Positions 17,152 through 26,833 of a stretch of DNA of 64,000 nt are shown here, in pieces. A program made the translations under genes and the position numbers. Position 1 is the first letter of the stretch; every line of letters begins with the position of its first letter. Below the pieces are notes generated by a model. That model worked only from the letters and a program-made list of their open reading frames with translations. It ran no database searches and had not been told where the DNA came from. Source of the DNA: Acidobacteriota bacterium (GTDB lineage: Bacteria; Acidobacteriota; Terriglobia; Acidiferrales; UBA7541); assembly GCA_013289715.1 (NCBI GenBank), contig JABCZJ010000003.1, positions 1 to 64,000 of the forward strand, read 5' to 3'.

Positions 17152-17804
17152 AAGCGTACGGGAAGTTCACTGCCGGATTGATTGCGGCGTGGTTTGCGTT
17201 CGCTTTGATCTCCGGGGCGCTGGGGCTTTTCGAGAATCAGGCCAGCCGCATCGGAGCGGCTGTCGGAATTGCGGCGGGGGTGCCCATCGTGGTGTTCGCG
17301 GTGTGGATTGCGACTTCGGAGTCATTTCGGAAGTTTGCGTTGGGTTTGAATGCGCGCACTTTGACGTTAGCGCAATCGGGAAGAATTATTGGCGTCACGT
17401 TCGTGATTTTGCAGGCGCGTGGCGTGTTGCCGGCGATCTTTGCTTGGCCGGCGGGATACGGCGACATATTCATCGGGGCAACCGCCGCGTTTGTGGCGTG
17501 GAAGTTATACGGGCCGAGTCATCGCGGGAGCTTTAGTTTTTGGCAGGCACTGGGGATTGCAGATTTAGTGACGGCTGTTGGCTTGGGGACTACGGCTGGG
17601 TTGATTCAGCCGCATAGTGTTCCGATGGCGGCGATGACGGTGCTGCCGTTGAGCTTGATTCCGACGTTTCTGGTGCCTTTGTATTTGATTCTTCATGTGA
17701 TTTGCATTGCGCAGGCGCGTGGGTGGAGGAGCGTTTCGAGTGAGCGGCGTTCTGGAAACGTGGTGGCGTCTGTGAATCGGGAGGTTGGCGTTCCCGGACG
17801 GTGA
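17148..17804 (+). CDS. Multi-pass membrane protein coupled to MarR regulator
   Basis: A 218-residue membrane protein with about six hydrophobic helices (starts MKAYGKFTAGLIAAWFAFAL; later PAIFAWPAGYGDIFIGATAA). The frame stays open far upstream inside the MarR gene, but the ATGA overlap marks the true start. No family is recognised with confidence; similar proteins often sit behind MarR regulators. Translational coupling suggests it is the regulator's main target. Confidence 0.7.
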   Translation: MKAYGKFTAGLIAAWFAFALISGALGLFENQASRIGAAVGIAAGVPIVVFAVWIATSESFRKFALGLNARTLTLAQSGRIIGVTFVILQARGVLPAIFAWPAGYGDIFIGATAAFVAWKLYGPSHRGSFSFWQALGIADLVTAVGLGTTAGLIQPHSVPMAAMTVLPLSLIPTFLVPLYLILHVICIAQARGWRSVSSERRSGNVVASVNREVGVPGR

Positions 17805-17858
17805 GACGACGGCTGAGGTTCGCCGCCGAGGCGCAGCGGGCACAGTGAAAGACGGGGT

Positions 17859-17902
17859 GATCCTTCGGCCGGCATGAGGCGCAGGCGCCGACCTCAGGAT
17901 GA
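17859..17902 (+). repeat. Dispersed repeat family R2, long variant
   Basis: Begins GATCCTTCG and ends CTCAGGATGAC, the ends of the element also seen at 53994-54020 and 61939-61965, with an extra GGCGCAGGCGCC hairpin inside. It lies in the 300-base gap before the propeller lipoprotein gene. The ATCCT...AGGAT ends can pair. Confidence 0.5.
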
Positions 17903-18041
17903 CGATGCTCGTTGCATCGCCAGCGGCTCCCCGACTGCATCGGGGTAGACGCGGGACGCATAGAAACGCAGTAGCGCAACAACAACGACGGCTGGGCGGT
18001 CCAGCGCGCTCCACGTTTCGCCCAACGAAACGCGACGACGC

Positions 18042-18070
18042 TTGCAAAGAACTATCAATGAGTTTAGTAT
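18042..18070 (+). promoter_or_regulatory. Candidate sigma-70-type promoter
   Basis: TTGCAA (18042-18047), 17-base spacer, TAGTAT (18065-18070), placed 37 bases before the start codon of the propeller lipoprotein. Each box matches the consensus at four or five of six positions. Confidence 0.5.
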
Positions 18071-18106
18071 CGCCGCATTAAACACCCTGCCCCTACGGAG
18101 GCCGCC

Positions 18107-19693
18107 ATGCCCTTCCCTGTTTCCCACAAGAAAACTCTTCTCGCGCTGTTGACGGTGGGCCTGTTCTTCAGCGGATGCCAGAAGCATCATGAAGCAATCA
18201 CCACCTATCACTACGACAATCTGCGGACCGGATGGAACCAAGCGGAGCATGAATTAACATTCGAGAAAGTCCAGAGCGCGCATTTCGGCCTGATTCAGAA
18301 CGTCGCGCTGGACGACCAGGTGGATACGCAGCCGCTGGTGATGCCGCATGTGGATATTCCCACGGGACCGAGCCCCGGCGTACACGATGTGGTGTACGTG
18401 GCGACCGAGGGCGATAGCGTCTATGCGATCGATGCGTCGAGCGGAGAAATTCTCCTGCACGCTAAATTTGGAAATCCGGTTCCCACGCCCTTGGGATGCA
18501 ACAACAACGGACCAAACGTCGGCATCAACGGTACGCCGGTGATCGATCGTGAGGCACGCACGATGTATGTAATCGTATATTCGCTGCAGGGCGGGAGTCC
18601 CGAATACCGAATTCACGCGCTGGATTTGAGCAGCCTGACGGACAAAGTGCCTCCGGTCGTGGTAAGCGCGTCCCACAAACTCAGCAACAACTCCAATTTC
18701 CAGTTTAACGCTCGTTTCCAGAGGCAACGTCCGGCCCTGCTTCTTTCGAAGGGCAATGTCTACGCCGGGTTTGGGAGTTTTTGCGATTTTTCCGCGAACG
18801 CTTCCCGCGGATGGCTGCTCGGCTGGACCGCCGGGACTCTCACACCCCTGGCCGCGAATCAGTTAAACGATACGCAGGCCACCTCGCCGGACAGTTTCTT
18901 CCTATCTTCGGTCTGGATGTCCGGCTACGGACCGGCGGCGGATCCCGATGGCAACATCTATTTCGTCACCGGGAACTCCGATTACAGCGGAACGACCTAC
19001 GACGGATCGTCCAACATACAGGAGAGCGTCGTGAAACTGGCGCCCGATCTGAGCAAGGTGCTGGATATTTTCACGCCGTCGAATCAGGGAAACCTGGACC
19101 AGGGCGACACCGACTTTGGCTCGGGCGGGGCCATGCTGGTCCCACCGCAGGAGGGCGGCACTCCGCACCTGGTTGCAGCGGCTGGAAAAGACGGGCGCAT
19201 GTTCGTCCTGGACCGCAACAGTCTGGGCGGATATACACCCGGGGGGCCGGACAAGGTTGTGACGCAAGCGAATATCGGTGGCTGCTGGTGTGGCGAGTCT
19301 TACTTTCATCACAAGATAGTCAGCAGTGGCGGGTCCAACGCGATCCTCTGGAAAATAAAGACTTCGCCGGGCGTTAGTCTGCAGAATGAAGCGACCTCAG
19401 CCGGCATCGGCGGCGCCCAAGACCCCGGATTCTTGACGAGCGTCTCTTCCGAAGACGAGCATCACCCGATTATTTGGGCGGTTTCGCGGCCGGACAACTC
19501 CAGTCCGGCAGACATTTCGCTTTTCGCGTTCAAGGGAGAACCATCGAGCGGCGGCACGCTCGATACGTTGTTCCAAGGGCCAGCGGGTAATTGGCCGAAC
19601 ACCGGAGGAAATTCCAACCTCGTGCCGGTGGTCGTCAACGGCAAAGTGTACGTTGCGAGCTACAAACAGCTCAGGATTTTCGGATTGCACTGA
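18107..19693 (+). CDS. PQQ-type beta-propeller lipoprotein
   Basis: A 528-residue protein with a lipoprotein signal (TVGLFFSGC, lipid cysteine near residue 24). A propeller follows, with repeat-like blades (VVYVATEGDSVYAIDASSGE; VLDRNSLGGYTPGGPDKV; PVVVNGKVYVASYKQLRIFG). The signature VYAID.SSG is typical of PQQ-like quinoprotein blades, but no disulfide or metal-site pattern of a PQQ dehydrogenase is clear, so it may be structural or binding. GGAGG precedes the ATG. A small exported-protein gene follows after 15 bases, probably in one transcript. Confidence 0.78.
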   Translation: MPFPVSHKKTLLALLTVGLFFSGCQKHHEAITTYHYDNLRTGWNQAEHELTFEKVQSAHFGLIQNVALDDQVDTQPLVMPHVDIPTGPSPGVHDVVYVATEGDSVYAIDASSGEILLHAKFGNPVPTPLGCNNNGPNVGINGTPVIDREARTMYVIVYSLQGGSPEYRIHALDLSSLTDKVPPVVVSASHKLSNNSNFQFNARFQRQRPALLLSKGNVYAGFGSFCDFSANASRGWLLGWTAGTLTPLAANQLNDTQATSPDSFFLSSVWMSGYGPAADPDGNIYFVTGNSDYSGTTYDGSSNIQESVVKLAPDLSKVLDIFTPSNQGNLDQGDTDFGSGGAMLVPPQEGGTPHLVAAAGKDGRMFVLDRNSLGGYTPGGPDKVVTQANIGGCWCGESYFHHKIVSSGGSNAILWKIKTSPGVSLQNEATSAGIGGAQDPGFLTSVSSEDEHHPIIWAVSRPDNSSPADISLFAFKGEPSSGGTLDTLFQGPAGNWPNTGGNSNLVPVVVNGKVYVASYKQLRIFGLH

Positions 19694-19708
19694 AAGAAGG
19701 AGGTCCGT

Positions 19709-20056
19709 ATGAAAAAGATCCGGATTTACGCTTTGCTGATAGCAATGACAACAGCCGGGAGCAGTCTTGCGCTGGCCCAGGCAACAAAAGTAGGAGAAGC
19801 CACGGCGGAAACGTCCAAGCGTGAAATCTACGGTAAGGTCCAGAGCGTCAAGGGGACAACGTTCACGCTGCAGACGCGATCGGGAGCTCTGGTGCAAGTG
19901 GACGCGAAACCGGCCGGCGAAGCCCAGCGCGCCGTCAATTTGCTCGTGGGGCACGCCATTGTGGCGACAGGTACGGTGGATAAGAAAGGCGTGCTGCACG
20001 CGGAAATTGTTCAGAAAGCGAAAGATTCGCCGGCAGTTTGGCCGCCCGATCGCTAG
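19709..20056 (+). CDS. Small exported protein, OB-fold-like
   Basis: A 115-residue protein with a signal peptide (MKKIRIYALLIAMTTAGSSL, cleavage after ALA). A compact domain follows: REIYGKVQSVKGTTFTLQTR, then VQVDAKPAGEA, and GHAIVATGTVDKKGVLHAEI. The alternation resembles the small beta-barrel domains (DUF5666-like) found in many exported proteins. AAGGAGG sits before the ATG. It is downstream of, and probably co-expressed with, the propeller lipoprotein. Confidence 0.7.
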   Translation: MKKIRIYALLIAMTTAGSSLALAQATKVGEATAETSKREIYGKVQSVKGTTFTLQTRSGALVQVDAKPAGEAQRAVNLLVGHAIVATGTVDKKGVLHAEIVQKAKDSPAVWPPDR

Positions 20057-20199
20057 GGCGAGAAATTTGGCGCAAAGAGCGCGCGGATACTCGAGCCAGG
20101 TGGGTGCTACAAATCCAACTGCGAAACGGCGGCGCGGCTGACGTCTTGGCGCACAGCCCGAAGGCGTGCCACGAAGTCCGGTCCGCGCACGACGGAACA

Positions 20200-21759
20200 C
20201 TACTGCGCCAAGATTGTTGGGACTGCGCCTGCCAGGAACAGCGTTAGGACCCGGTCGCTGTCGCTGTGGCGGGCTACTTTGAATAGGACGTCCTGGCCGG
20301 GATGGAGCTTGGCCATCTGGGCTTTGTAGTCGCTTAGGCCGTTAATGGGTACGTGATTGATCTCGGTGATTACGTCGCCGCGCGCGAAGTCGACGTCCTC
20401 GGCGAAGCTCGCTGGTTCCACTTCGGTTACTACCACGCCCGTGATTTTCGACATTCCGAGTTTGCGCGAAAGATCGGGCGTTAGTTCTTCGACGTGCAGG
20501 CCGAACTGGCCGGGCGTGTCGGATTGGTCCGGCTGATCCTCGGAGGCTTGCGCGACCTGCGGGAAAATCTTCGAGCGGTCGGCAACGGTTAGCGAGACTT
20601 CTTTCGTTTCCTTGTTGCGCACGTAGCGCACCTGCACCGACTGGCCAATCACGGTCTCCGCGATGGGATTTACCAGGTCGGCTCCGGTGTGCACGGGCTG
20701 GCCGTTGATGTTGGTGATCACGTCGCCGGGTTGCAGACCGGCTTTATCGGCGGGGCTGCCTGGCTCGACGGCTTCGACAACGATGCCGTAGGGCACGCCG
20801 AGTTCCTTCATGAGCACGCGATTATTGCTGCGATCTTCCTGGAACGTGATTCCGATGGAACCGCGGGTGACTTTGCCGTTGGTGATGAGCTGGTTGTAAA
20901 CATTGATTACCGTGGTGGAAGGCAGCGCGAAACCCACTCCCTCGAAGCCGCGGCTGCCAGTGTAGATGGCCGTGTTGATGCCGATCACTTCGCCGGCCAT
21001 GTTGACGAGCGGGCCGCCGGAATTTCCGGGGTTGATAGCGGCGTCGGTCTGAATGAAACGCTGAAACTGGTGGCCGACGTTCGAGCGATCTTTCGCGCTG
21101 ATGATTCCCGCGGTGACGGTGGAATTCAGGCCGAAGGGGCTGCCGATGGCCAGGACCCAATCGCCAACCTGCACGCCGTCGGAATTGCCGAGCTTCGCGA
21201 CCGGTAGGTCGTGGTCCGCGTCGATCTTGACGACGGCGAGGTCGGTGTCTTTGTCGAAGCCGATGACACGGGCGTTGTATTTGGTGGAATCGCCATCGAG
21301 CGCCACTTGAATTTTGGTGGCTTGGTCAATCACGTGATCGTTGGTGAGAATGAATCCTTTTTTATCCACGATTACGCCGGAGCCCAGGCTGCGTTCGGCG
21401 TCGGGACTGTTGTCGGGCGCGTCGAAGAAACGGTCGAAGAAATCCTGGAAGGGATCACCGAATTTTTTGGGTGTCTTGCTCCCGCCCTTGGGCTTTTCCA
21501 TTACTTGCGTGGTGGATATATTTACTACGGCGGGGCCCAGTTTCTTGGAGATGGTGGAGAAAGCGTTCGACAGCGTGATGGGATCGGGCACGGCGAGCAG
21601 CGTGGCGCCGGTGGCGGTCTGATCGTGAGTAGCCTGCACGCGGCCGGAGATTACTGTGCCGATGAGGATGCCGATGCCAAGGGTGCAGACGACAAGCAGG
21701 GTGGCGAAAATCTTGCGGCGGCGCATCCAGCTGAATAATTCTTGAAACTCAATCCCCAT
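20200..21759 (-). CDS. DegP/HtrA-type periplasmic serine protease
   Basis: A 519-residue protease. One membrane anchor spans residues 17-38. The trypsin-like domain carries the triad His142 (ILTNDHVID), Asp173 (DKDTDLAVVKID) and Ser247 (AAINPGNSGGPLV). Two PDZ domains follow (about 300-385, starting RGSIGITFQED and including GLQPGDVITNINGQPV; and about 410-505). This is the canonical HtrA layout for periplasmic protein quality control; 450-500 residues is usual. The start was placed at MGIEFQELF with AAAGGAG upstream; the long upstream extension is not protein-like. Confidence 0.92.
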   Translation of the reverse strand: MGIEFQELFSWMRRRKIFATLLVVCTLGIGILIGTVISGRVQATHDQTATGATLLAVPDPITLSNAFSTISKKLGPAVVNISTTQVMEKPKGGSKTPKKFGDPFQDFFDRFFDAPDNSPDAERSLGSGVIVDKKGFILTNDHVIDQATKIQVALDGDSTKYNARVIGFDKDTDLAVVKIDADHDLPVAKLGNSDGVQVGDWVLAIGSPFGLNSTVTAGIISAKDRSNVGHQFQRFIQTDAAINPGNSGGPLVNMAGEVIGINTAIYTGSRGFEGVGFALPSTTVINVYNQLITNGKVTRGSIGITFQEDRSNNRVLMKELGVPYGIVVEAVEPGSPADKAGLQPGDVITNINGQPVHTGADLVNPIAETVIGQSVQVRYVRNKETKEVSLTVADRSKIFPQVAQASEDQPDQSDTPGQFGLHVEELTPDLSRKLGMSKITGVVVTEVEPASFAEDVDFARGDVITEINHVPINGLSDYKAQMAKLHPGQDVLFKVARHSDSDRVLTLFLAGAVPTILAQ

Positions 21760-21987
21760 TCCGGTGCTCCTTTGCGCTGCGAATCTTTGACTGCCCGTAT
21801 GGCGGAGAACAGAACCTCGTGGAGTGCGCCGAAAACAGAGTATACCACGTGATTCAACCCGGCAATGCGCGACGAGTTTTGGGATGTCGTTCGATGCAAG
21901 AGCGGAAGCAACGGCGAATGATTGCCGCAGAAGCGCGGAGGACGCAGAGAAAGTCAAAGACGCACGGCTGGACCTACAGCGACGGCT

Positions 21988-22060
21988 GCCCGGTCCCGCG
22001 TTGCGGGACCGGGCGCTACAAATTCAAAGGCAAAGACAACAGAGCCGGCGGGACGCCGGC
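21988..22060 (+). repeat. Dispersed hairpin repeat R3, copy 1
   Basis: Contains a perfect 12-bp inverted repeat with a 3-base loop (GCCCGGTCCCGC, loop, GCGGGACCGGGC; 21988-22014), then GCTACAAATTC, then a second hairpin GCCGGC/GCCGGC (22044-22060) followed by GCTA. The same two-part pattern is at 32484-32560. Similar elements are common between genes in acidobacterial genomes. Confidence 0.6.
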
Positions 22061-22235
22061 GCTAGCAACGGCAACGTCAACGCCGCCCAGCTTCCGCCGG
22101 CCGCTACTAGACTCAAATCAAGAACTGGGCGCCGGTTAGTGAAATTTGAAGCTGTGCAGGGACACTGCGAGAGACATCCGTGTGTTGCTACGGGAGCGTC
22201 AGAGCGCGCGCGGGCTCGGGTTCATTGATTGGTTC

Positions 22236-22457
22236 TTAGTGCTGCGTTTCCGGTTCGGTGCCGTCTTCGGGTGTGTCCAGGAATTCCGGGACACGGAGAC
22301 CGCCGGGGGTGCCGACGCCCTCGTCCCAGGCGATGCCGTCGTCGGAGACGCCGCCGGGAACTCCATCCACTTTTTTCTCGAGGCGACGTTCCGCCTTGGC
22401 GCGCGCTTTATCCTGGCGCTTCATTTCCTTTTGCCGCTTCTTGAATGTTGTCGTCAT
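22236..22457 (-). CDS. Small basic protein of unknown function
   Basis: A 73-residue protein. The first 30 residues are strongly basic (MTTTFKKRQKEMKRQDKARA, KAERRLEKK), followed by an acidic glycine-rich tail. The KKRQKE...KARAKAERR pattern matches small uncharacterised proteins often found near RNA-binding or cold-shock genes, and here an RRM protein is the upstream neighbour on the same strand. A CAGGAGAT site precedes the ATG. Possibly RNA- or ribosome-associated; this is inference. Confidence 0.65.
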   Translation of the reverse strand: MTTTFKKRQKEMKRQDKARAKAERRLEKKVDGVPGGVSDDGIAWDEGVGTPGGLRVPEFLDTPEDGTEPETQH

Positions 22458-22524
22458 TACGATCTCCTGAAGAGGTGGAAGTTATGGACGATTTCACATC
22501 CGGCGAAATGCGCAGATGCGGTTG

Positions 22525-22968
22525 TTACCAGCGAGGCTCGCGCGGCTGACGCGCGACTTCGCGATAATCCTCGTTCGAGAATCTTTCCTTGCGGCCGCCA
22601 CCACTGTTGCCGCCGCGGGGACCAGCGCTGTTTCCGCCGCGATCGCCGCCACTGCCGCCTCGGTCACCGCCGCCGCTGCCACTACCACCACGTGGACCGC
22701 GCGGTCCGCTGCCGCCGGATTCCGATTTCGGACGTGCTTCATTCACTTTCAGATTGCGGCCGCCTACGTCTTTGCCGTCGAGCGCCGCGATGGCTTTCGC
22801 TGCTTCGGCGTCGTTGGGCATTTCGACGAAACCGAAACCACGCGCGCGGCCGGTCTCGCGATCGGTGGCGACGTGCACGCGGGCGAGCTGGCCGAAGGGC
22901 TCGAAGAGCGCGCGCAGATCCTCCGCGGTGGTCTGAAAGCTCATGTTGCCGACAAAGAGATTCTTCAT
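22525..22968 (-). CDS. RRM-type RNA-binding protein, glycine-rich tail
   Basis: A 147-residue protein. One RNA recognition motif spans residues 1-78 with RNP2 (LFVGNM) and RNP1 (RGFGFVEM) intact, including the aromatic residues that stack on RNA. An Arg/Gly/Ser-rich tail follows (blocks such as GGSGSGGGDRGG). Such single-RRM proteins are usual in cyanobacteria and several other phyla and are often cold-inducible. CAGGAGAA precedes the ATG. The tail is low complexity, so assembly errors are possible there. Confidence 0.9.
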   Translation of the reverse strand: MKNLFVGNMSFQTTAEDLRALFEPFGQLARVHVATDRETGRARGFGFVEMPNDAEAAKAIAALDGKDVGGRNLKVNEARPKSESGGSGPRGPRGGSGSGGGDRGGSGGDRGGNSAGPRGGNSGGGRKERFSNEDYREVARQPREPRW

Positions 22969-23589
22969 GGTGATTCTCCTGAGCACAGCACAACCGTCGC
23001 TTCGGCTATACGTCCCGCACAAACCCAAAGCTGATGCTTTCCTGCCACGAAAGGAATAAGGACTGCGCAGTGCCGGGACGCCAAACACGCTCAAAGAGGC
23101 GCGCAAGGACTGCAAAACTCAAAGAGCGGAAAACTTATTGTAGCATGGATTGTAAAAAGTTGTCGCGGCGAACGGCAGCGGGTCAGTTTCCGATTACGAC
23201 GAATCGGGCACAGGACTCCTGGGCCCAGCTGAATACTAAAATGCGCAAATGTATACTGCGAATGTGACCGTTGCCGATCGCGACATTCCCGCCGTATGGC
23301 TGTGTTTCGTCCAATCGAGTTTCGGAGTCGCAGCGCTTTGGCTTTCGCGGCAAAAGCCACCATGACGAGGGATGGCGAGGCTTGGCCGAATCGGCCGTCC
23401 ACACCGCCTTCTGCTTCCTAACGCACATCGCCAAAGGATCGTTCCGCAGCGCCCCGCGCCTGAAGAGTCTGAGCATCAGCCCCACTCGGCGTGTCTATTT
23501 CCCCGTGCCGGGTCTCGCCGTCGTGCCCAAATGCCCTTGCGCGTGCCGCAATAATCGACTCGCTCGCAGCGATGCCTTCTTCACTGCTG
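22969..23589. other. Intergenic stretch without a convincing gene
   Basis: About 620 bases upstream of the RRM gene (which is transcribed away) and downstream of the G1 peptidase gene. The part near 23120-23260 is relatively AT-rich. Frames on both strands overlap one another, are Cys/Arg-rich and match no family I know. Confidence 0.5.
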
Positions 23590-25369
23590 CTACCTGCACA
23601 GCAGCGGCTTCGGCGCATCACCCACAAACACGTCGCAGTTCACCGGCACCGGAGGCACCACCTGCAAAATCGCCGTGTGCGTCAATGCTCCCGACGTTCC
23701 CGTCACCGTCAGCGCCGACTTCACGACTGGGCACGGGTTCGACATAATCACCACCTTGCCGGTCTCCCCCGGCGTGATTGCCGTCGACGTCAGATGCGCG
23801 AAGCTCGTGTTCGTTGTCGAAAGCGACAGCTGCACAACCCCGCTGAATCCATACGCCGGCACGATGCTCACCGTTGACGAATTCCGGCAGGAAGGGCCGG
23901 TCTTCAGCAACTCCACCGGATCTGGCGTCATCGTTATCGTGAAGTTCGGTGGCGGCGGATTCGTCCCCACCGTCAGCTCCAGTTCCTGAAGCCCCGAAGT
24001 CTCGTCCGTCTCCGCCGCGTTGGCCGCCTCGACGCCGAACACCACCGCGCCCCCCGTCGTTGGCGTCCCGCTCAGCACTCCCGTCGTCGGGTTCAGTGTG
24101 ATCCACGCCGGCAGCCCGTATCCGGTCCACTGATAGGAAAGCTCGCCCGTTGCCTGGAGCGACGCGCTGTACGGAATTCCCACATACGCCTCCGGCAGCG
24201 TCGTCGTCACCACGAACGGCCCCGGCGGCCCCGGCTGAGTCGCTCCGTACGCGACCGTGAATCCGTCCAGGTCCGCATCCGGCCCCGAGGGACTCGCCAG
24301 CGTTGTGTTGCCCTCCGTCATGAAAACTTCGTCTGCCGGAAAAAACACGGGATTCAGCCCGTTCGTGTAGTCCTCCCCGTCGAACGTCACTGTCCCGAAA
24401 TTCGGCAGCGTCGCGTACCCGCAAAACCAATTATCAATCGGGCAGGTCGTCGTACGCTCCATGATCCACTCCGCCGAATTCAGTCGCGACCTGTATGTGA
24501 AGCTCTTCGTCCAATACCAGTTCTTCGTTACGTTGTTCATGTAGATCCAGAACGTCGCCGGTTGGTTCGGCACCGGCGGCTTGTCTCCTCCCGCCAGCAC
24601 GAACGCGATAATCTCGTCTCCCGGCGACACCGGTTTGGGAATCGTCACTTGATCAGCGGGCAGCATCTCGTACCACGCGTAGTACGAAGTCCCCTCGCCA
24701 ATCCCCAAAAACCCGCCCGAGTCGTCCTGCTCCGTTCCGGTCTGGATGAGCGGCGTATTGGCTCCCTGTCCGTCAATCCCCACCCACGTACAAGAACTGC
24801 CGTCGCTCACCACCGTCGGCACCGTCCATTCCCCCATTACCGAAGAAAAACGGTCCGCCGTTTTCCACGTAGCCCGACCAATTCCCCGACGTGCCTGCAT
24901 ATTTCGCCGCGCTTCGTGCCCCGAAAACGTGAATCGTCACCGTCCCTTCATTCGTCGCGGTCAGGATTCCGACCACGTCTCTCGGCATGTGATGGATCCC
25001 GGTTCGCGGCACCAGGATCCCCGGCGGGCTCAGCTCGAAATCCGTCGCCCCCATTTCCGGCGGCAGGTTCAATTCGATCAGCGTCCCCGTCGGCGCTTCG
25101 ACGCTCGTCCCGCTGTGCTCCTTCTCGAGCGCCATCATGTAGGAGTCGTTTACCCGCTCGATTTTCGGCCGGCCCGCGCTCGCTTCCCGGGTCGCCGCCT
25201 TCTCGTTCGGATTCACGGTCACCGTGAACGTCGCAACTTCGCTTTTTGCAGTGGCCGACGTGCAATTCCTCGCTGCCGTCGCGCAAGTGTTTGTGCTCGT
25301 TTGCGCCTTCGCGCCGTCCACACACAAGCACACCAATCCCAGAATCAACGCCTTTTGGAGGGTCTTCAT
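23590..25369 (-). pseudogene. G1 (eqolisin) peptidase with one-base frameshift in a T tract
   Basis: Two overlapping frames together make one protein. The first (25369 down) has a signal peptide (MKTLQKALILGLVCLCVDGA), a pro-region and SGNWSGYVENGG. The second continues RFSSVMGEWTVPTVVSDGSS, CTWVGIDGQG, LIQTGTEQDD, and SAEWIMERTT. These are eqolisin motifs: the catalytic Gln lies in LIQTG and the Glu in AEWIMER. The frames meet at five Ts (five As at 24846-24850 on the plus strand). With four Ts the reading is YVENGGPFSSVMGEWTVP and the frame runs 592 codons to the stop. A C-terminal Ig-like putative domain (LPAWITLNPTTGVLSGTPTT) and a second beta-rich domain follow. It may be a sequencing error in the tract, a recent mutation, or slippage-dependent expression. 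Acid-active secreted endopeptidase if restored. Confidence 0.8.
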
Positions 25370-25739
25370 GGGCTGTCTCCTTACGGAAGTCTTCGGTCGG
25401 AGCCCGCGAGGCTGTCACTACCTGGAAAGGGCCTCCGGAGTTGAGTGTTTCGTTGTCTTACTAAGTAGCTAATACGCCTGTGCTGCGGATTATGCCCCAA
25501 ACCCATCCTCAACACAACGCGAAGATCTCGGTTAAGTGGTGGCCGTGCGGTAGATCCCGATAAAGATAACAGGAGTTAGTAATCTTCCTCACGCTTACCC
25601 GTCCGATTTCACGTTACGACCGTCGGAAAGAAAGCGATTCTTCGATCTGTAGCTGTGGCCGAGTCGCTCGGCGATGAAGCACTGATTCGGGATTGTTTCG
25701 CAGCGCTTACCGGCTTGCTGGAATTGGCGCGGCCGAGGA
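25370..25739. other. Divergent intergenic region
   Basis: About 370 bases between the start of the G1 peptidase gene (minus strand) and an exported propeller protein (plus strand), so it should hold both promoters. I see no clear promoter boxes or operator. Confidence 0.5.
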
Positions 25740-26705
25740 ATGTGGCAAGGATCTTCAGCACTGTGGTCTAATCTTGCCTCCAAGGCCATACATCGAATCT
25801 CAGGAGATTTGACGATTTCCAGACTGAATGCTCGACGCCTCGCTGTCTCCGTTGCCCTGGTCGTGAGTTTTGTCCAAGCCGCCCCCGCCGATGACATCCT
25901 GATCGCGAATGCAAAATCACAGCCGGAAAGCTTGACCGTAGCACCGGGCGGCGTGCTGATTGTCGGAAGCGCAAGTTCGCCGTTCGTGTATAAGGTGCGT
26001 CCGGGTTCTACTACGGCAGAGAAGTTTATCGACGCCAGCACGGAAGGTCCCGGGACGTTTTTCTTCGGCATGTTGGCGGACGCCTCCAGCAATACATTGT
26101 GGAGATGCCAACTAACGCCGGTACCAAATACTACTCCGCCCCAACGGCATACCGCGCTGCGAAGCTTTGATCTCACGACTGGCGCGCCGAAGATCCGCTG
26201 GAACCTGCCAGGAGACAGTAATGTCTGCAACGATTTCACGATTGGGCCGGATAAGGCGCTCTATATTACGGACACGATCCCTGGCAGAATCTTCAGGCTG
26301 TCGGCAGGCGCCTCGACAGCGGAGCTTTATCTCGAGCATCCGACGCTCCGGGGCGTCGATGGGATTACATTCCTCGATGGCGTGCTCTATGTGAACAACG
26401 TGATCTTCAACCGGCTTTATCGCATTCCAGTCGATGCCACGGGTAAACCGGGAATACCGGTCGATATCTGGATCGACCAGCCGATAAAAGGGCCAGACGG
26501 CATGCGCGCAGCGAACGGTAAGCTCATCCTCGCAGAGAATGGCAGCGGCAAAATCTCTGCTCTCACCGTAGATGGCGACAAGGCAAGTGTTACCGTACTT
26601 AAGGATGGACTCGACACACCAACCGGAGTCGAACCTGCAGGCAATACAATCTGGATTGCGGAGCGCGGCGCAGGTAAGGCTGTGTCGATCCCGATGCCTA
26701 AATAG
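25740..26705 (+). CDS. Exported SMP-30/gluconolactonase-like beta-propeller protein
   Basis: A 321-residue protein. A signal-type helix (ARRLAVSVALVVSFVQAAPA) is followed by a six-bladed-propeller pattern: PESLTVAPGGVLIVGSASSP, NDFTIGPDKALYITDTIPGR, GVDGITFLDGVLYVNNVIFN, KGPDGMRAANGKLILAENGS and GVEPAGNTIWIAERG. This suits SMP-30/lactonase-type or strictosidine-synthase-like proteins; substrates cannot be told. The ATG at 25740 has no good site; a TTG at 25809 with CAGGAG just upstream would give a more typical signal peptide. Confidence 0.72.
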   Translation: MWQGSSALWSNLASKAIHRISGDLTISRLNARRLAVSVALVVSFVQAAPADDILIANAKSQPESLTVAPGGVLIVGSASSPFVYKVRPGSTTAEKFIDASTEGPGTFFFGMLADASSNTLWRCQLTPVPNTTPPQRHTALRSFDLTTGAPKIRWNLPGDSNVCNDFTIGPDKALYITDTIPGRIFRLSAGASTAELYLEHPTLRGVDGITFLDGVLYVNNVIFNRLYRIPVDATGKPGIPVDIWIDQPIKGPDGMRAANGKLILAENGSGKISALTVDGDKASVTVLKDGLDTPTGVEPAGNTIWIAERGAGKAVSIPMPK

Positions 26706-26833
26706 TTCTGACACTTCGCGAAGGTTGGGTTTCGATCAGTTCGTACACATGACGAACGGCGGTGTCAGTCGATTACTTCCGGCTTGGCCCCGACTCACCC
26801 TGGACTGTGAGAATGCTTTTTCGGGGTCGAGCG

